DNA of 64,000 nucleotides from Roseburia_C sp031555935 (GTDB taxonomy: Bacteria > Bacillota > Clostridia > Lachnospirales > Lachnospiraceae): positions 248,001 through 312,000 of the forward strand of contig JAVBTX010000006.1 in the NCBI GenBank assembly GCA_031555935.1. The letters run 5' to 3'. A program made the translations under genes and the position numbers. Positions 42,625 through 51,244 of this stretch are shown one piece after another (the first letter of the stretch is position 1; every line of letters starts with the position of its first letter). The notes below the pieces were generated by a model. It was given only the letters and a program-made list of their open reading frames with translations, had not been told where the DNA came from and made no database searches.

Positions 42625-44520
42625 ATGAATCAATTAGCATTGAATCAATTAACATTGAAGCAACTGGCGTTGTCGGATGAGATATTGATGACGGTTGATA
42701 AACCGGCACGGTATATTGGTAACGAATGGAATATGGTGAAAAAGAATCTAGCGGATATAGATATTCGCTTTGTCATGTGTTTTCCAGATGTCTATGAAAT
42801 CGGCATGTCACATCTGGGCATCCAGATTCTCTATGATATGTTTAACCGACGTGAGGATGTGTACTGTGAACGCGTCTACTCGCCGTGGCCAGATTTACAT
42901 AAAATCATGAAAGAACAGCATCTGCCGCTGTTTTCATTAGAGAGTCAGCAGCCAGTCAAGACGGCGGACTTTTTAGGGATTACGATTCAGTATGAGATGG
43001 CGTATACAAATATTTTGCAGATTTTAGATTTATCGGAAATACCAATGTATGCTAAGAATCGAACAGAAAGTGACCCAATTGTTATCGGTGGTGGACCTTG
43101 TACTTATAATCCAGAGCCGTTAGCAGATTTTTTTGACATGTTCTATATTGGTGAAGGTGAAACTTCTTATAATATGTTATTGGATTTATACAAAGAATAC
43201 AAAAATCAGGGCAAGAGTCGTGATGCATTTTTATTAGCAGCGGCAAGCATTCCAGGCATCTATGTTCCGTCCCTTTATGAGGTAACTTATCATGAGGATG
43301 GCACCATTGCTGCTTTTACACCGAAACAGGAAGGTGTGCCGGCCACGGTTCAAAAGCAGGTGGTGATGGATTTGACAGATGCACCATATCCAGATAAGCC
43401 GGTTGTACCATTTATCAAAGCGACTCAAGACCGTGTTGTGTTAGAGATTCAGCGCGGTTGTATCAGAGGCTGTCGTTTCTGCCAAGCGGGAATGATTTAC
43501 CGGCCAAATCGGGAAAAGGGTCTGGAAAGCTTAAAGGAACATGCTTATCAGATGCTCAAAAATACCGGACATGAAGAAATATCGTTAAGCTCCCTTAGTT
43601 CATCAGACTACACAAAGCTTCAGGAATTGGTAACATATTTGATTGACAACTTCCGTGAAAATGGGGTTAACATTTCCCTGCCATCACTTCGGATTGATGC
43701 TTTTTCCTTAGATGTGATGAGCAAGGTTCAGGATATTCGTAAAAGTAGCCTGACCTTCGCGCCAGAGGCGGGTTCTCAGCGGTTACGGGATGTGATAAAT
43801 AAGGGCTTGACCGAGGAAATTATTTTAAATGGCGCGGGACAGGCATTTGAAGGCGGCTGGCAGAAGGTAAAATTATACTTTATGTTAGGTCTGCCAACTG
43901 AAACAGAAGAAGATATGAAGGAAATTGCCGAGCTGGCAAATAAAATTGCGATTCGTTACTATGAGATTCCAAAGGAGGAACGTAATGGAAAATGCCAGAT
44001 AACAATTAGCACCTCGTTTTTTGTGCCAAAGCCATTTACACCATTCCAGTGGGCAAGAATGTATGATAAGGATAGCTACCTAGGCCGTGCTAAGGTTGTC
44101 AACATGGCTGTCAAAGAGCAGTTGAACCGCAAGAGTATCAAGTATAACTGGCATGAAGCGGATGTTACGGTGTTAGAAGGTATCTTAGCCCGCGGTGACC
44201 GTCGGCTTGCACCAGCTTTGTTACGTGTTTATGAAAAGGGCGGAATTTTTGATGCCTGGACAGAATTTTTTGAAAATGACCGTTGGATTGAAGCGTTTGA
44301 AGAATGCGGAATTAATACTGATTTCTATACGATGCGGGAACGTGATTTAGATGAAATCTTTCCTTGGGATTTTATTGATGTTGGTGTCACCAAAGAATTT
44401 TTAGTTCGTGAATGGCAGAATGCCAAGGCTGAAAATGTAACGCCAAACTGCCGGATGAAGTGCAGCGGCTGTGGTGCACTGCAATACAAAGGAGGTGTTT
44501 GTCTTGAAGATAAGAATTAA
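42625..44520 (+). CDS. B12-binding-like radical SAM protein (TIGR03960 family)
   Basis: The 631-residue protein has an N-terminal B12-binding-like region (FVMCFPDVYEIGMSHLGIQI, GGGPCTYNPEPLADFFD), a radical SAM cluster in QRGCIRGCRFCQAGM (about residues 278-285) and a C-terminal CRMKCSGCGALQYKGGVC tail. This family is nearly always followed by the DUF2344 partner and often RNase G and rplU, as here; the reaction is unknown. The first 16 residues are an in-frame repeat (NQLAL NQLTL KQLAL). RBS aaaggaatt. Confidence 0.93.
   Translation: MNQLALNQLTLKQLALSDEILMTVDKPARYIGNEWNMVKKNLADIDIRFVMCFPDVYEIGMSHLGIQILYDMFNRREDVYCERVYSPWPDLHKIMKEQHLPLFSLESQQPVKTADFLGITIQYEMAYTNILQILDLSEIPMYAKNRTESDPIVIGGGPCTYNPEPLADFFDMFYIGEGETSYNMLLDLYKEYKNQGKSRDAFLLAAASIPGIYVPSLYEVTYHEDGTIAAFTPKQEGVPATVQKQVVMDLTDAPYPDKPVVPFIKATQDRVVLEIQRGCIRGCRFCQAGMIYRPNREKGLESLKEHAYQMLKNTGHEEISLSSLSSSDYTKLQELVTYLIDNFRENGVNISLPSLRIDAFSLDVMSKVQDIRKSSLTFAPEAGSQRLRDVINKGLTEEIILNGAGQAFEGGWQKVKLYFMLGLPTETEEDMKEIAELANKIAIRYYEIPKEERNGKCQITISTSFFVPKPFTPFQWARMYDKDSYLGRAKVVNMAVKEQLNRKSIKYNWHEADVTVLEGILARGDRRLAPALLRVYEKGGIFDAWTEFFENDRWIEAFEECGINTDFYTMRERDLDEIFPWDFIDVGVTKEFLVREWQNAKAENVTPNCRMKCSGCGALQYKGGVCLEDKN
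42628..42672 (+). repeat. Three 15-bp in-frame repeats at a protein N-terminus
   Basis: AATCAATTAGCATTG, AATCAATTAACATTG and AAGCAACTGGCGTTG follow directly after the start codon and code NQLAL, NQLTL, KQLAL. Confidence 0.8.
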
Positions 44521-45220
44521 ATTCAAAAAATATGGAGTGATGAAATTTATCGGTCATCTTGATATGATGCGCTATTTTCAAAAAGCAATGCGACGCGCTG
44601 ACGTTGACATAAAATATTCCGAAGGCTTTAGCCCACATCAGATTATGTCCTTTGCGGCACCGCTTGGGGTGGGATTAACGAGTGATGGTGAGTACCTTGA
44701 TATTGAAGTAAATACCTCGAAAAGTTCTCAAGAAGTGCTTACCGCCTTAAATAATACAATGGTTGAAGGCATTGAGATTGTATCATTTACGAAGCTAAGT
44801 GATGATGCAAAAACAGCGATGTCCTTGGTTGCCGCCGCTGATTATATGGTTTTTTATAAAAATGGTGATTCGATTCCCCTTCAACTTGAAGAGCTTCAGG
44901 TTAAGGTGAAGGAGTTCTATGAGCTTCCAGCAGAAATCTTAATCACCAAGAAAACCAAGAAGAGTGAAAAGGTGATGGACTTAAAGCAACTTGTCTATGC
45001 CTTTGAGGTGAGGGAGATTGATGGTCAGAGAGCCTATTACCTAAATGTCTGCACTGGCAGCACCGATAATGTAAAACCAGAGCTGGTACTTGAAGCTTTT
45101 TATGCATTTCTTGGACAAGAGTATAATGTCAATGCGTTCCAGATTCATCGGCTTGATGTTTATGCGAAAGATGAATCCGGTTATATTTCACTCGGTGAGA
45201 TGGGAGCAGAAATTGAGTAA
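44504..45220 (+). CDS. TIGR03936/DUF2344 radical-SAM-associated protein
   Basis: A TTG start at 44504 is 8 bases after ggagg; the frame upstream overlaps the radical SAM gene's tail. The 238-residue product begins MKIRIKFKKYGVMKFIGHLD and continues with the conserved SEGFSPHQIMSFAAPLGVGL motif. These proteins are fused to, or adjacent to, TIGR03960-type radical SAM proteins; function unknown. It overlaps the preceding gene by 17 bases and RNase G by 8. Confidence 0.9.
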   Translation: MKIRIKFKKYGVMKFIGHLDMMRYFQKAMRRADVDIKYSEGFSPHQIMSFAAPLGVGLTSDGEYLDIEVNTSKSSQEVLTALNNTMVEGIEIVSFTKLSDDAKTAMSLVAAADYMVFYKNGDSIPLQLEELQVKVKEFYELPAEILITKKTKKSEKVMDLKQLVYAFEVREIDGQRAYYLNVCTGSTDNVKPELVLEAFYAFLGQEYNVNAFQIHRLDVYAKDESGYISLGEMGAEIE

Positions 45221-46418
45221 ACGTTATATTATAACAAATGTATCTTTGTTTGACCAAAATTATACTGTATTTGCAGTTTGTGACGAAGGGCATCATTTAC
45301 TTGAAGTTACATGTAAATCGGCTGATGCCCAAGGTGATACTGAGCTTCTCGGAAATATGTATATTGGTAAGGTCAAGGATATTGTGGCGAACTTAAATGC
45401 GGCATTTATTGACCTCGGAAATGGTCGAACTTGCTATTACTCAATGGAAGAGTATGTTCATCCGATTTTCACCAAAAAGATTGGCAATAAGCCGCTTTGC
45501 ATCGGTGACGAATTAGTCGTTCAAGTCGTTAAGGATGCCGTCAAAACGAAATTTCCAGTGGTGACGACGAACTTGAATTTCACTGGCAAATACATGGTTC
45601 TGACGACAGAGAACAACCGGATTGGTGTATCTTCTAAGCTTTCAAAAGAACAACGAAAAGCATGGAAAGAAAAGCTGGCTGATATAAAAGGTGAAGATTA
45701 TGGGGTAATCGTTCGCACGAATGCCCAGACAGTACAGGAATCGGTACTATGGGAAGAATATGAACGGTTACAGCAAGAGTACGTTAACTTGAAAAAAACG
45801 AGCGTGCATAAAACTGCCTTTAGCCTTTTGCGTGGACAAAGTGCCTTCTACCTTAAGGAGTTAATGGATGCAACTTTAACGGAAGCAGATGAAATTATTA
45901 CCGATTTGAAAGCGGTCTATGATGATTTGACTAGTGAGCGTGCGAGCGGATTGCATCTTATAGATGGACAGATTCGTTTCTATACGGATGAATATTCATT
46001 GACGAAATTGTATGCCCTCGAAACTGGTATTGGGGAAGCTTTAAGAGAGAAGGTCTGGCTTAAATCGGGGGCTTATCTAATTATTTCCCCAACTGAGGCA
46101 CTGACAGTCATTGATGTTAACAGCGGCAAGAATGTAGCACGTAAAAATCCCCAGGAGAACTTCCTGAAAATTAATAAGGAAGCTGCCCTAGAGATTGCCC
46201 ACCAGTTAAGACTGCGAAATATTTCTGGTATTTGTATCGTCGATTTTATTAATTTAGATTCTAAGGAGGCAATGGAAGAACTGATGCATACCTTCCGCAT
46301 GGCCTTAAAAGCGGACCCGGTTCAGGTTAATCTAGTTGATATCACGAAGCTTGGTTTAGTGGAGCTGACCCGTAAGAAGGTGAAGCGTTCGCTACAAGAA
46401 CAGCTATCACAGAATTAA
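45213..46418 (+). CDS. rng: Ribonuclease G/E family protein
   Basis: A TTG start at 45213 (MSKRYIITNVSLFDQNYTVF) is preceded by gggagcag and overlaps the upstream stop. The 401-residue protein has the S1-like domain (GNMYIGKVKDIVANLNAAFI) and the catalytic region with GAYLIISPTEALTVIDVNSG, where the two Asp/Asn metal ligands lie, followed by EAALEIAHQLRLRNISGICIVDFI. It processes rRNA and decays mRNA. The zinc-link CPxCxG region of E. coli RNase E/G is shortened (ELTRKKVKRSL end). It converges with the M14 peptidase gene, overlapping 12 bases. Confidence 0.92.
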   Translation: MSKRYIITNVSLFDQNYTVFAVCDEGHHLLEVTCKSADAQGDTELLGNMYIGKVKDIVANLNAAFIDLGNGRTCYYSMEEYVHPIFTKKIGNKPLCIGDELVVQVVKDAVKTKFPVVTTNLNFTGKYMVLTTENNRIGVSSKLSKEQRKAWKEKLADIKGEDYGVIVRTNAQTVQESVLWEEYERLQQEYVNLKKTSVHKTAFSLLRGQSAFYLKELMDATLTEADEIITDLKAVYDDLTSERASGLHLIDGQIRFYTDEYSLTKLYALETGIGEALREKVWLKSGAYLIISPTEALTVIDVNSGKNVARKNPQENFLKINKEAALEIAHQLRLRNISGICIVDFINLDSKEAMEELMHTFRMALKADPVQVNLVDITKLGLVELTRKKVKRSLQEQLSQN

Positions 46419-47687
46419 GACTGATCCAAGGACTAGAATCCCTTCATTATCCGCATAAATTTCGTCAAATTGGGAGATTGGCAGCGGATTATTTCCGTGA
46501 CCCACTTCAATTGTATATCCAGGCCGATTGTATTCTTGAATAAACCAATCCTTATAGCCGGCAAAACCAGAGGCATACGGCGTTTCTTCTAATTCATATC
46601 CGCTTGCCGCGGCAAACTGCTGGCCAATATAATAGGCTTTATCAGGATTATAATCGAGATAGCGCCAATAAATGACTTGCCCCTGTGTATGATACGCCAG
46701 AATCAGACTGAAATCATGTGCTAACGTGAAGCTATGAATCGCTCTTGATTCCGGTGCGGATAATGGAGCTGGACCAACGTAATCCCGCGGGGCCGGACTT
46801 GTATAGCCTTGATTAGCTTTGATTTCCTTGGCACTTTCCCAATTAGCCGGAAATTGCAGATTCAAGTCAATCCCTTCAATATTTGCCTTCCAGCCATCTG
46901 GAAATGGAATTGCCGGATAATTTTCCCCAATTCGCTGGGCATTTTTGTAAGCTGCGGTATCACTGGGGAGACCACCGGTGACCAGATTTACGCCGTCAGG
47001 ATTAACCATTGGAACAATGTAAACGGTCACATTCCGAAAAATTTCACGCGCATCATAGCCATAAATATTTTGACGGTTTGTATAGGCACGCGCAAAATTT
47101 TCAATGTATTTCATCAGTAATGGGGTTGTAATCCACTCATTGGCATGAAATGAGGCGTTATAAAAAACCTCTGTTTTGCCGTTGCCGATTTTACAATAAT
47201 AGAGCCGATTGCCCATGACACTATTGCCAATAGAGCCGATTTCCAGAAATGGATAAACACGCTTTAGGGAATAGAGGTTCATTTCCATAATGGCATAGGT
47301 GTAGCTGACATTGGTTGGCACAATATTGGTAAAGGGCACTAAAATTTTCTGGCCAACCTGTAAAGCGGCGGCATTAATGCCTGGATTCGCCGTTAAAATA
47401 CGATTCATGGTCGTGCCATAATTTGCCGCAATTTGATAGATGGTATCCCCAGACCTGACTGTATACGTATCATAACCAGCCATAAATGGATATAGCGCAT
47501 TCCAGGTACTTGCGCCAACAATACCATCCGGTATCAGATTGTATCTTTTTTGAAAATCAATGACAGCGATTCTGGTTGCATCATCATAATTGCCATTGAT
47601 AGGACCAGGGTAGAAGCCTGCTTTTTTTAAGGTACTTTGCAAAAATTCTACCCAAGGTCCCGACGAACCTAATTTTAATATTTCCAT
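46407..47687 (-). CDS. M14 peptidase with PG-binding and LysM domains
   Basis: The 426-residue protein has a peptidoglycan-binding_1 domain (about 4-68, LGSSGPWVEFLQSTLKKAGF), a LysM domain (about 74-118, YTVRSGDTIYQIAANYGTT) and an M14 carboxypeptidase domain with HANEW (HxxE zinc ligands), a later His in ILAYHTQGQ and catalytic Glu in YTIEVGHG. The layout matches gamma-D-glutamyl-meso-diaminopimelate peptidase I of spore formers. There is no signal peptide, so action in the forespore or after lysis is likely. RBS tggaggca. Next to another wall hydrolase. Confidence 0.92.
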   Translation of the reverse strand: MEILKLGSSGPWVEFLQSTLKKAGFYPGPINGNYDDATRIAVIDFQKRYNLIPDGIVGASTWNALYPFMAGYDTYTVRSGDTIYQIAANYGTTMNRILTANPGINAAALQVGQKILVPFTNIVPTNVSYTYAIMEMNLYSLKRVYPFLEIGSIGNSVMGNRLYYCKIGNGKTEVFYNASFHANEWITTPLLMKYIENFARAYTNRQNIYGYDAREIFRNVTVYIVPMVNPDGVNLVTGGLPSDTAAYKNAQRIGENYPAIPFPDGWKANIEGIDLNLQFPANWESAKEIKANQGYTSPAPRDYVGPAPLSAPESRAIHSFTLAHDFSLILAYHTQGQVIYWRYLDYNPDKAYYIGQQFAAASGYELEETPYASGFAGYKDWFIQEYNRPGYTIEVGHGNNPLPISQFDEIYADNEGILVLGSVLIL

Positions 47688-47720
47688 AAATTATGCCTCC
47701 ATATAAGGAAAATCGGAAAG

Positions 47721-48374
47721 TTACGAGACAACAAAGGTCATTAATGTAAGCCAAGTATTACAGCCAACGACACCATCTGCGGTCAGATTGTTATCACGTT
47801 GAAATTGGACCACTGCATTTCTCGTGCCCGTTCCAAAGTTGCCGTCAATGCCACCAGTCGAGTAGCCCAGACTGCTTAGCGCCTCTTGTAGAACACAGAC
47901 ATAAGCGCCAATACTACCTTGGCGAACGACTGGATAACCACCCGAAGCACAGGCCGGTGTTCCACGCCGTTTGTCGAAATGAACCCAGGTCGGACTGATG
48001 GAAACCGGTTCAACATAGGTCCATAGCCCGGAGCTGCGCGCTAAGCTACGCATTCTGGCCCGCTGGGTATTATTTAAATTCTGTCCAACATCAAAGGCCA
48101 CTCCGACATAGTGCTGGGACTGTACACCGTGCCCGCCTTCCGAAGGCAGCTTAAAGGCAAAACCAACAAAAATAGGGCTACCCCATAAGGCTCGGAAGCG
48201 ATTCCACGATTGCATTGCCCGTTTTTCGGTCCATAGCAGATTACTGCCGCTGGAGCCTCTAAATTCACCGACTAATAGCGAATTTCCAGTATTGTAGGGC
48301 ATTGGTTCGTTTTCGCCCCGGTTATATGTTTCCATCTTGTCTTCATCATTGTTGAATACCTTGATTACAGCCAT
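47721..48374 (-). CDS. M15-type D,D/L,D-carboxypeptidase-like protein with PG-binding domain
   Basis: The 217-residue protein has an N-terminal M15-like domain with SQHYVGVAFDVG (H88, D95) and PTWVHFD (H132), the zinc-ligand pattern of VanY/L-Ala-D-Glu-type peptidases. A C-terminal peptidoglycan-binding_1 domain follows (about 150-213, QGSIGAYVCVLQEALSSLGY). No signal peptide is visible, as in its neighbour. The two genes are 33 bases apart and co-directional. RBS ggtgag is modest. Roles in spore cortex or mother-cell wall lysis are possible. Confidence 0.88.
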   Translation of the reverse strand: MAVIKVFNNDEDKMETYNRGENEPMPYNTGNSLLVGEFRGSSGSNLLWTEKRAMQSWNRFRALWGSPIFVGFAFKLPSEGGHGVQSQHYVGVAFDVGQNLNNTQRARMRSLARSSGLWTYVEPVSISPTWVHFDKRRGTPACASGGYPVVRQGSIGAYVCVLQEALSSLGYSTGGIDGNFGTGTRNAVVQFQRDNNLTADGVVGCNTWLTLMTFVVS

Positions 48375-48451
48375 GTCTCACCAAACAAAAAAGATTTTTA
48401 TAGCATAGTATGCCAGCATGGAAAATTTGTGCAGGAATCTCCAAAAAATCG

Positions 48452-48480
48452 TTGACGGTGGGGTTGATTTGTGCTAATAT
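48452..48480 (+). promoter_or_regulatory. Sigma-A promoter of rplU-prp-rpmA
   Basis: TTGACG (48452-48457) and TAATAT (48475-48480), 17-base spacer. Confidence 0.7.
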
Positions 48481-48486
48481 ATCATG

Positions 48487-48560
48487 GTATGCCGCACAGT
48501 GAGGTATTCTAAGTCTATGAAAATAGCACCACAACTGGCGAGTAATGATAAGGAGGTGCC
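48487..48560 (+). ncRNA. Probable L21 ribosomal-protein leader RNA
   Basis: Between the promoter and rplU lies a structured-looking leader with GCCGCACAGTGAGGTATTC, CACCACAACTGGCGAGTAA and a final GATAAGGAGGTGCCC. This resembles the autoregulatory L21 leader of Firmicutes. The match is from memory of that family; no covariance model was run. Confidence 0.5.
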
Positions 48561-48563
48561 CAT

Positions 48564-48872
48564 ATGTACGCAATTATAGCTACTGGTGGAAAACAGTACA
48601 AAGTATCCGAAGGCGATATCATTAACATTGAAAAGCTTGGAGTAGAAGCAGGTGAGTCTGTTACTTTTGATCAGGTTTTAGCTGTAAACAACGGTAAATT
48701 AGTGGTTGGTGACCCAATCATCGCTGATGCAACCGTAACCGCTTCGGTCGTAAAAGAAGGAAGAGGCAAAAAGGTTATTGTTTACAAGTATAAAAGAAAA
48801 ACTGGATATCATAAGAAAAACGGCCACAGACAGTCTTTTACACAAGTTAAAATCGAAAAGATTAATGGCTAA
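48564..48872 (+). CDS. rplU: 50S ribosomal protein L21
   Basis: The 102-residue product begins MYAIIATGGKQYKVSEGDII and ends with YKRKTGYHKKNGHRQSFTQV, the L21 signature. Typical length. RBS aaggaggtg. First gene of rplU-prp-rpmA, the standard Firmicutes order. Confidence 0.98.
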   Translation: MYAIIATGGKQYKVSEGDIINIEKLGVEAGESVTFDQVLAVNNGKLVVGDPIIADATVTASVVKEGRGKKVIVYKYKRKTGYHKKNGHRQSFTQVKIEKING

Positions 48873-48887
48873 TTGATAGGAATTGTT

Positions 48888-49229
48888 ATGGTAAAGATAA
48901 CGATTTTCACAAACAAGGACAAATCATATACAGGCTTTGACTGCATTGGACATGCTGGATATGCACCGGAGGGCGAGGATATTATCTGTGCTGGAGTTTC
49001 CGCACTGGTGATAAATACGATTAATTCGATTGCATCTTTCACGAAGACTAAGTTTTCTACAGATTCCAATGAAGATACCGGTAAACTAACCATTCGGTTT
49101 GTGACATCGGCAGACAAAGAGACTGATTTATTGATGCGTTCGTTGGTTTTAGGCTTACAAGGAATACAAGACAACTATGGTAATAAGTATATGAACCTTA
49201 AATTCGAGGAAAGTCCCTCAGGGAAATAA
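48888..49229 (+). CDS. prp: Ribosomal-processing cysteine protease Prp
   Basis: The 113-residue protein has the Prp active-site motif GHAGYAPEGEDIICAGVSAL, containing the catalytic His and Cys. Prp removes the N-terminal extension of L27 before ribosome assembly, and its L27 substrate is encoded immediately downstream with an uncut leader. The ATG at 48888 follows ataggaa; a TTG at 48873 is less likely. Confidence 0.95.
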   Translation: MVKITIFTNKDKSYTGFDCIGHAGYAPEGEDIICAGVSALVINTINSIASFTKTKFSTDSNEDTGKLTIRFVTSADKETDLLMRSLVLGLQGIQDNYGNKYMNLKFEESPSGK

Positions 49230-49258
49230 TCGGCGGAAAGTAAAAGGAGGTGTAGACA

Positions 49259-49549
49259 ATGATGAATATGAACCTTCAGTTTTTTGCTCATAAAAAGGGA
49301 GTTGGTTCTACTAAAAATGGTAGAGATTCCGAATCTAAGAGATTAGGTGCAAAGAGAGCAGACGGACAGTTCGTAAAAGCTGGTAACATTTTATACAGAC
49401 AGCGTGGAACAAAGATTCATCCAGGTGTGAATGTTGGTATCGGTGGCGATGACACATTATTCGCTTTAACAGACGGTATCTTAAGATTTGAAAGAAAAGG
49501 AAGAGATAAAAAGCAGGCTTCCGTATATCCAGTAGCAAGTAACGAATAA
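49259..49549 (+). CDS. rpmA: 50S ribosomal protein L27 with cleavable N-terminus
   Basis: The product (96 residues from ATG 49259; 49262 also possible) begins MMNMNLQFFAHKKGVGSTKN. NLQFF is the Prp cleavage motif, exposing the AHKKG end that reaches the peptidyl-transferase centre. The remaining L27 core (GQFVKAGNILYRQRGTKIHP) is intact. RBS aaaggaggtg. Confidence 0.98.
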   Translation: MMNMNLQFFAHKKGVGSTKNGRDSESKRLGAKRADGQFVKAGNILYRQRGTKIHPGVNVGIGGDDTLFALTDGILRFERKGRDKKQASVYPVASNE

Positions 49550-49560
49550 AATGACCAGAT

Positions 49561-49612
49561 GGGATTGTTGCGAAAGAACATTTTTTAGTTTCATTTTGCA
49601 ACAGTCTCTTTT
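49561..49612 (+). terminator. Terminator after rpmA
   Basis: GGGATTGTTGC pairs with GCAACAGTCTC (11 bp with G-U pairs) around a 26-base loop, followed by TTTT. Confidence 0.7.
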
Positions 49613-49657
49613 ATTATTTAGATATAAAGAAAGTTAATTTAAAAGAGGTAGAAAGTT

Positions 49658-50941
49658 ATGTTTGCCGATAGCGCAAAAATTATTATAAAGTCAGGAAAAG
49701 GCGGGAATGGACATGTTAGTTTCCGTCGTGAAAAATATGTACCAAACGGTGGACCAGATGGTGGTGATGGCGGAAAAGGTGGCGATGTCATTTTTGAAAT
49801 TGACGAAGGCATTAACACTTTAAATGAATTTCGTCACAAACATAAATTTGCCGCTGAAAACGGAGAAGAGGGCGGAAAACGAAATTGTCATGGTAAAAAG
49901 GGCAGTGATTTAATTGTTAAAGTTCCAGCCGGAACGATTATTCATGACGCTGCCAGCGACAAAGTAATTGCTGATATGTCCGGTGACAATCGCCGCCAGA
50001 TTATATTAACCGGCGGAAAAGGCGGACTTGGTAATCAGAACTATGCCACCGCCACAATGCAGGCTCCAAAATACGCCCAGCCAGGTCAGGAAGCGCTTGA
50101 ACTAGAGGTTCGTCTGGAATTAAAGGTAATCGCTGATGTCGGTCTGGTCGGCTTTCCAAACGTGGGTAAATCAACACTTTTATCGAGTGTGACGAATGCC
50201 ACTCCGAAAATTGCCAATTATCATTTCACGACCCTGAATCCAATCTTAGGAGTCGTTGATTTGGGGGACGGCGATGGTTTTGTAATTGCCGATATTCCCG
50301 GATTAATTGAAGGTGCATCGGAAGGGATTGGTCTTGGTCATGAGTTCTTAAAACATATTGAACGTACCAAGGTCATGATTCATGTCGTTGATGCTGCATC
50401 GACTGAAGGCCGTGATCCAATTGCCGATATCCATGCCATCAATCAGGAATTATCCTCCTTTAACCCGGAATTGCTAAACAAACCACAGGTGATTGCAGCA
50501 AATAAGATTGATGCAATATATGAAGGTGAAAATGAAGTGATTCAAGCGCTTCGGGCTGAGTTTGAACCACAGGGCATGAAGATTTTTCCGATTTCAGCAG
50601 TTAGCCGTAAAGGATTAAAGGAATTACTATATCATGTCAAGGGATTACTAGATAATATGGATAATACACCAATCATCTATGAGCAGGAATTTTTCCCGGA
50701 TTCTCATACTTTGGAAACATTTACGGTTGAAGTTGACCCAGAAGATGGCGCTTTCATTATTGAAGGTCCGAAGATTGAAAAGATGTTAGGTTATACCAAC
50801 CTGGAGACCGAAAAGGGCTTTTTATTCTTCCAGAAATTCTTAAAACAACAGGGGATTTTAAAAGAGTTGGAAGAAAAAGGTATTCAGGAAGGTGATACAG
50901 TGCGTATGTATAGCCACGAATTTGATTATTATAAGGAGTAG
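49658..50941 (+). CDS. obgE: GTPase Obg
   Basis: The 427-residue protein has the Gly-rich Obg fold (1-158, KSGKGGNGHVSFRREKYVPN), a G domain with GFPNVGKSTLLSSV (G1), DIPGLIEGASEG (G3) and NKID (G4), and a C-terminal OCT domain of about 70 residues, as in many Firmicutes. Obg acts in 50S assembly and stress/sporulation signalling. RBS agaggtag. Followed 9 bases later by yhbY. Confidence 0.97.
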   Translation: MFADSAKIIIKSGKGGNGHVSFRREKYVPNGGPDGGDGGKGGDVIFEIDEGINTLNEFRHKHKFAAENGEEGGKRNCHGKKGSDLIVKVPAGTIIHDAASDKVIADMSGDNRRQIILTGGKGGLGNQNYATATMQAPKYAQPGQEALELEVRLELKVIADVGLVGFPNVGKSTLLSSVTNATPKIANYHFTTLNPILGVVDLGDGDGFVIADIPGLIEGASEGIGLGHEFLKHIERTKVMIHVVDAASTEGRDPIADIHAINQELSSFNPELLNKPQVIAANKIDAIYEGENEVIQALRAEFEPQGMKIFPISAVSRKGLKELLYHVKGLLDNMDNTPIIYEQEFFPDSHTLETFTVEVDPEDGAFIIEGPKIEKMLGYTNLETEKGFLFFQKFLKQQGILKELEEKGIQEGDTVRMYSHEFDYYKE

Positions 50942-50950
50942 TGAACAAAC

Positions 50951-51244
50951 ATGATGACAAGTAAACAACGTTCCTATTTAAAGGGACTATCGAGCAATTT
51001 GACCTCAATTTTTCAAATTGGCAAAGCCAGCTTGACTCCGGAATTTATTTCCGCAATTGATGATGCAATTGAAAAGAGAGAATTAGTAAAAATCTCAGTT
51101 TTAAAAAACTGTGCCGATGACCCACATGAGTTAGCCGAAATGATTGCTGGCCGGACCCATTCTGAGATTGTAATCGTAATCGGAAAGAAGATTGTTCTTT
51201 ATCGCCCAAACAAGAAAAATCCAAAAATAGAATTGCCGAAATGA
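50951..51244 (+). CDS. yhbY: YhbY family RNA-binding protein (CRM domain)
   Basis: The 97-residue protein has MTSKQRSYLKGLSSNLTSIF, the GKASLTPEFISAIDDAIEKR segment and VIVIGKKIVLYRPNKKN, typical of the CRM-domain protein YhbY that binds pre-50S particles. The obgE-yhbY-nadD-yqeK-rsfS order is widespread in Firmicutes. Its stop overlaps the nadD start (ATGA). Confidence 0.94.
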   Translation: MMTSKQRSYLKGLSSNLTSIFQIGKASLTPEFISAIDDAIEKRELVKISVLKNCADDPHELAEMIAGRTHSEIVIVIGKKIVLYRPNKKNPKIELPK

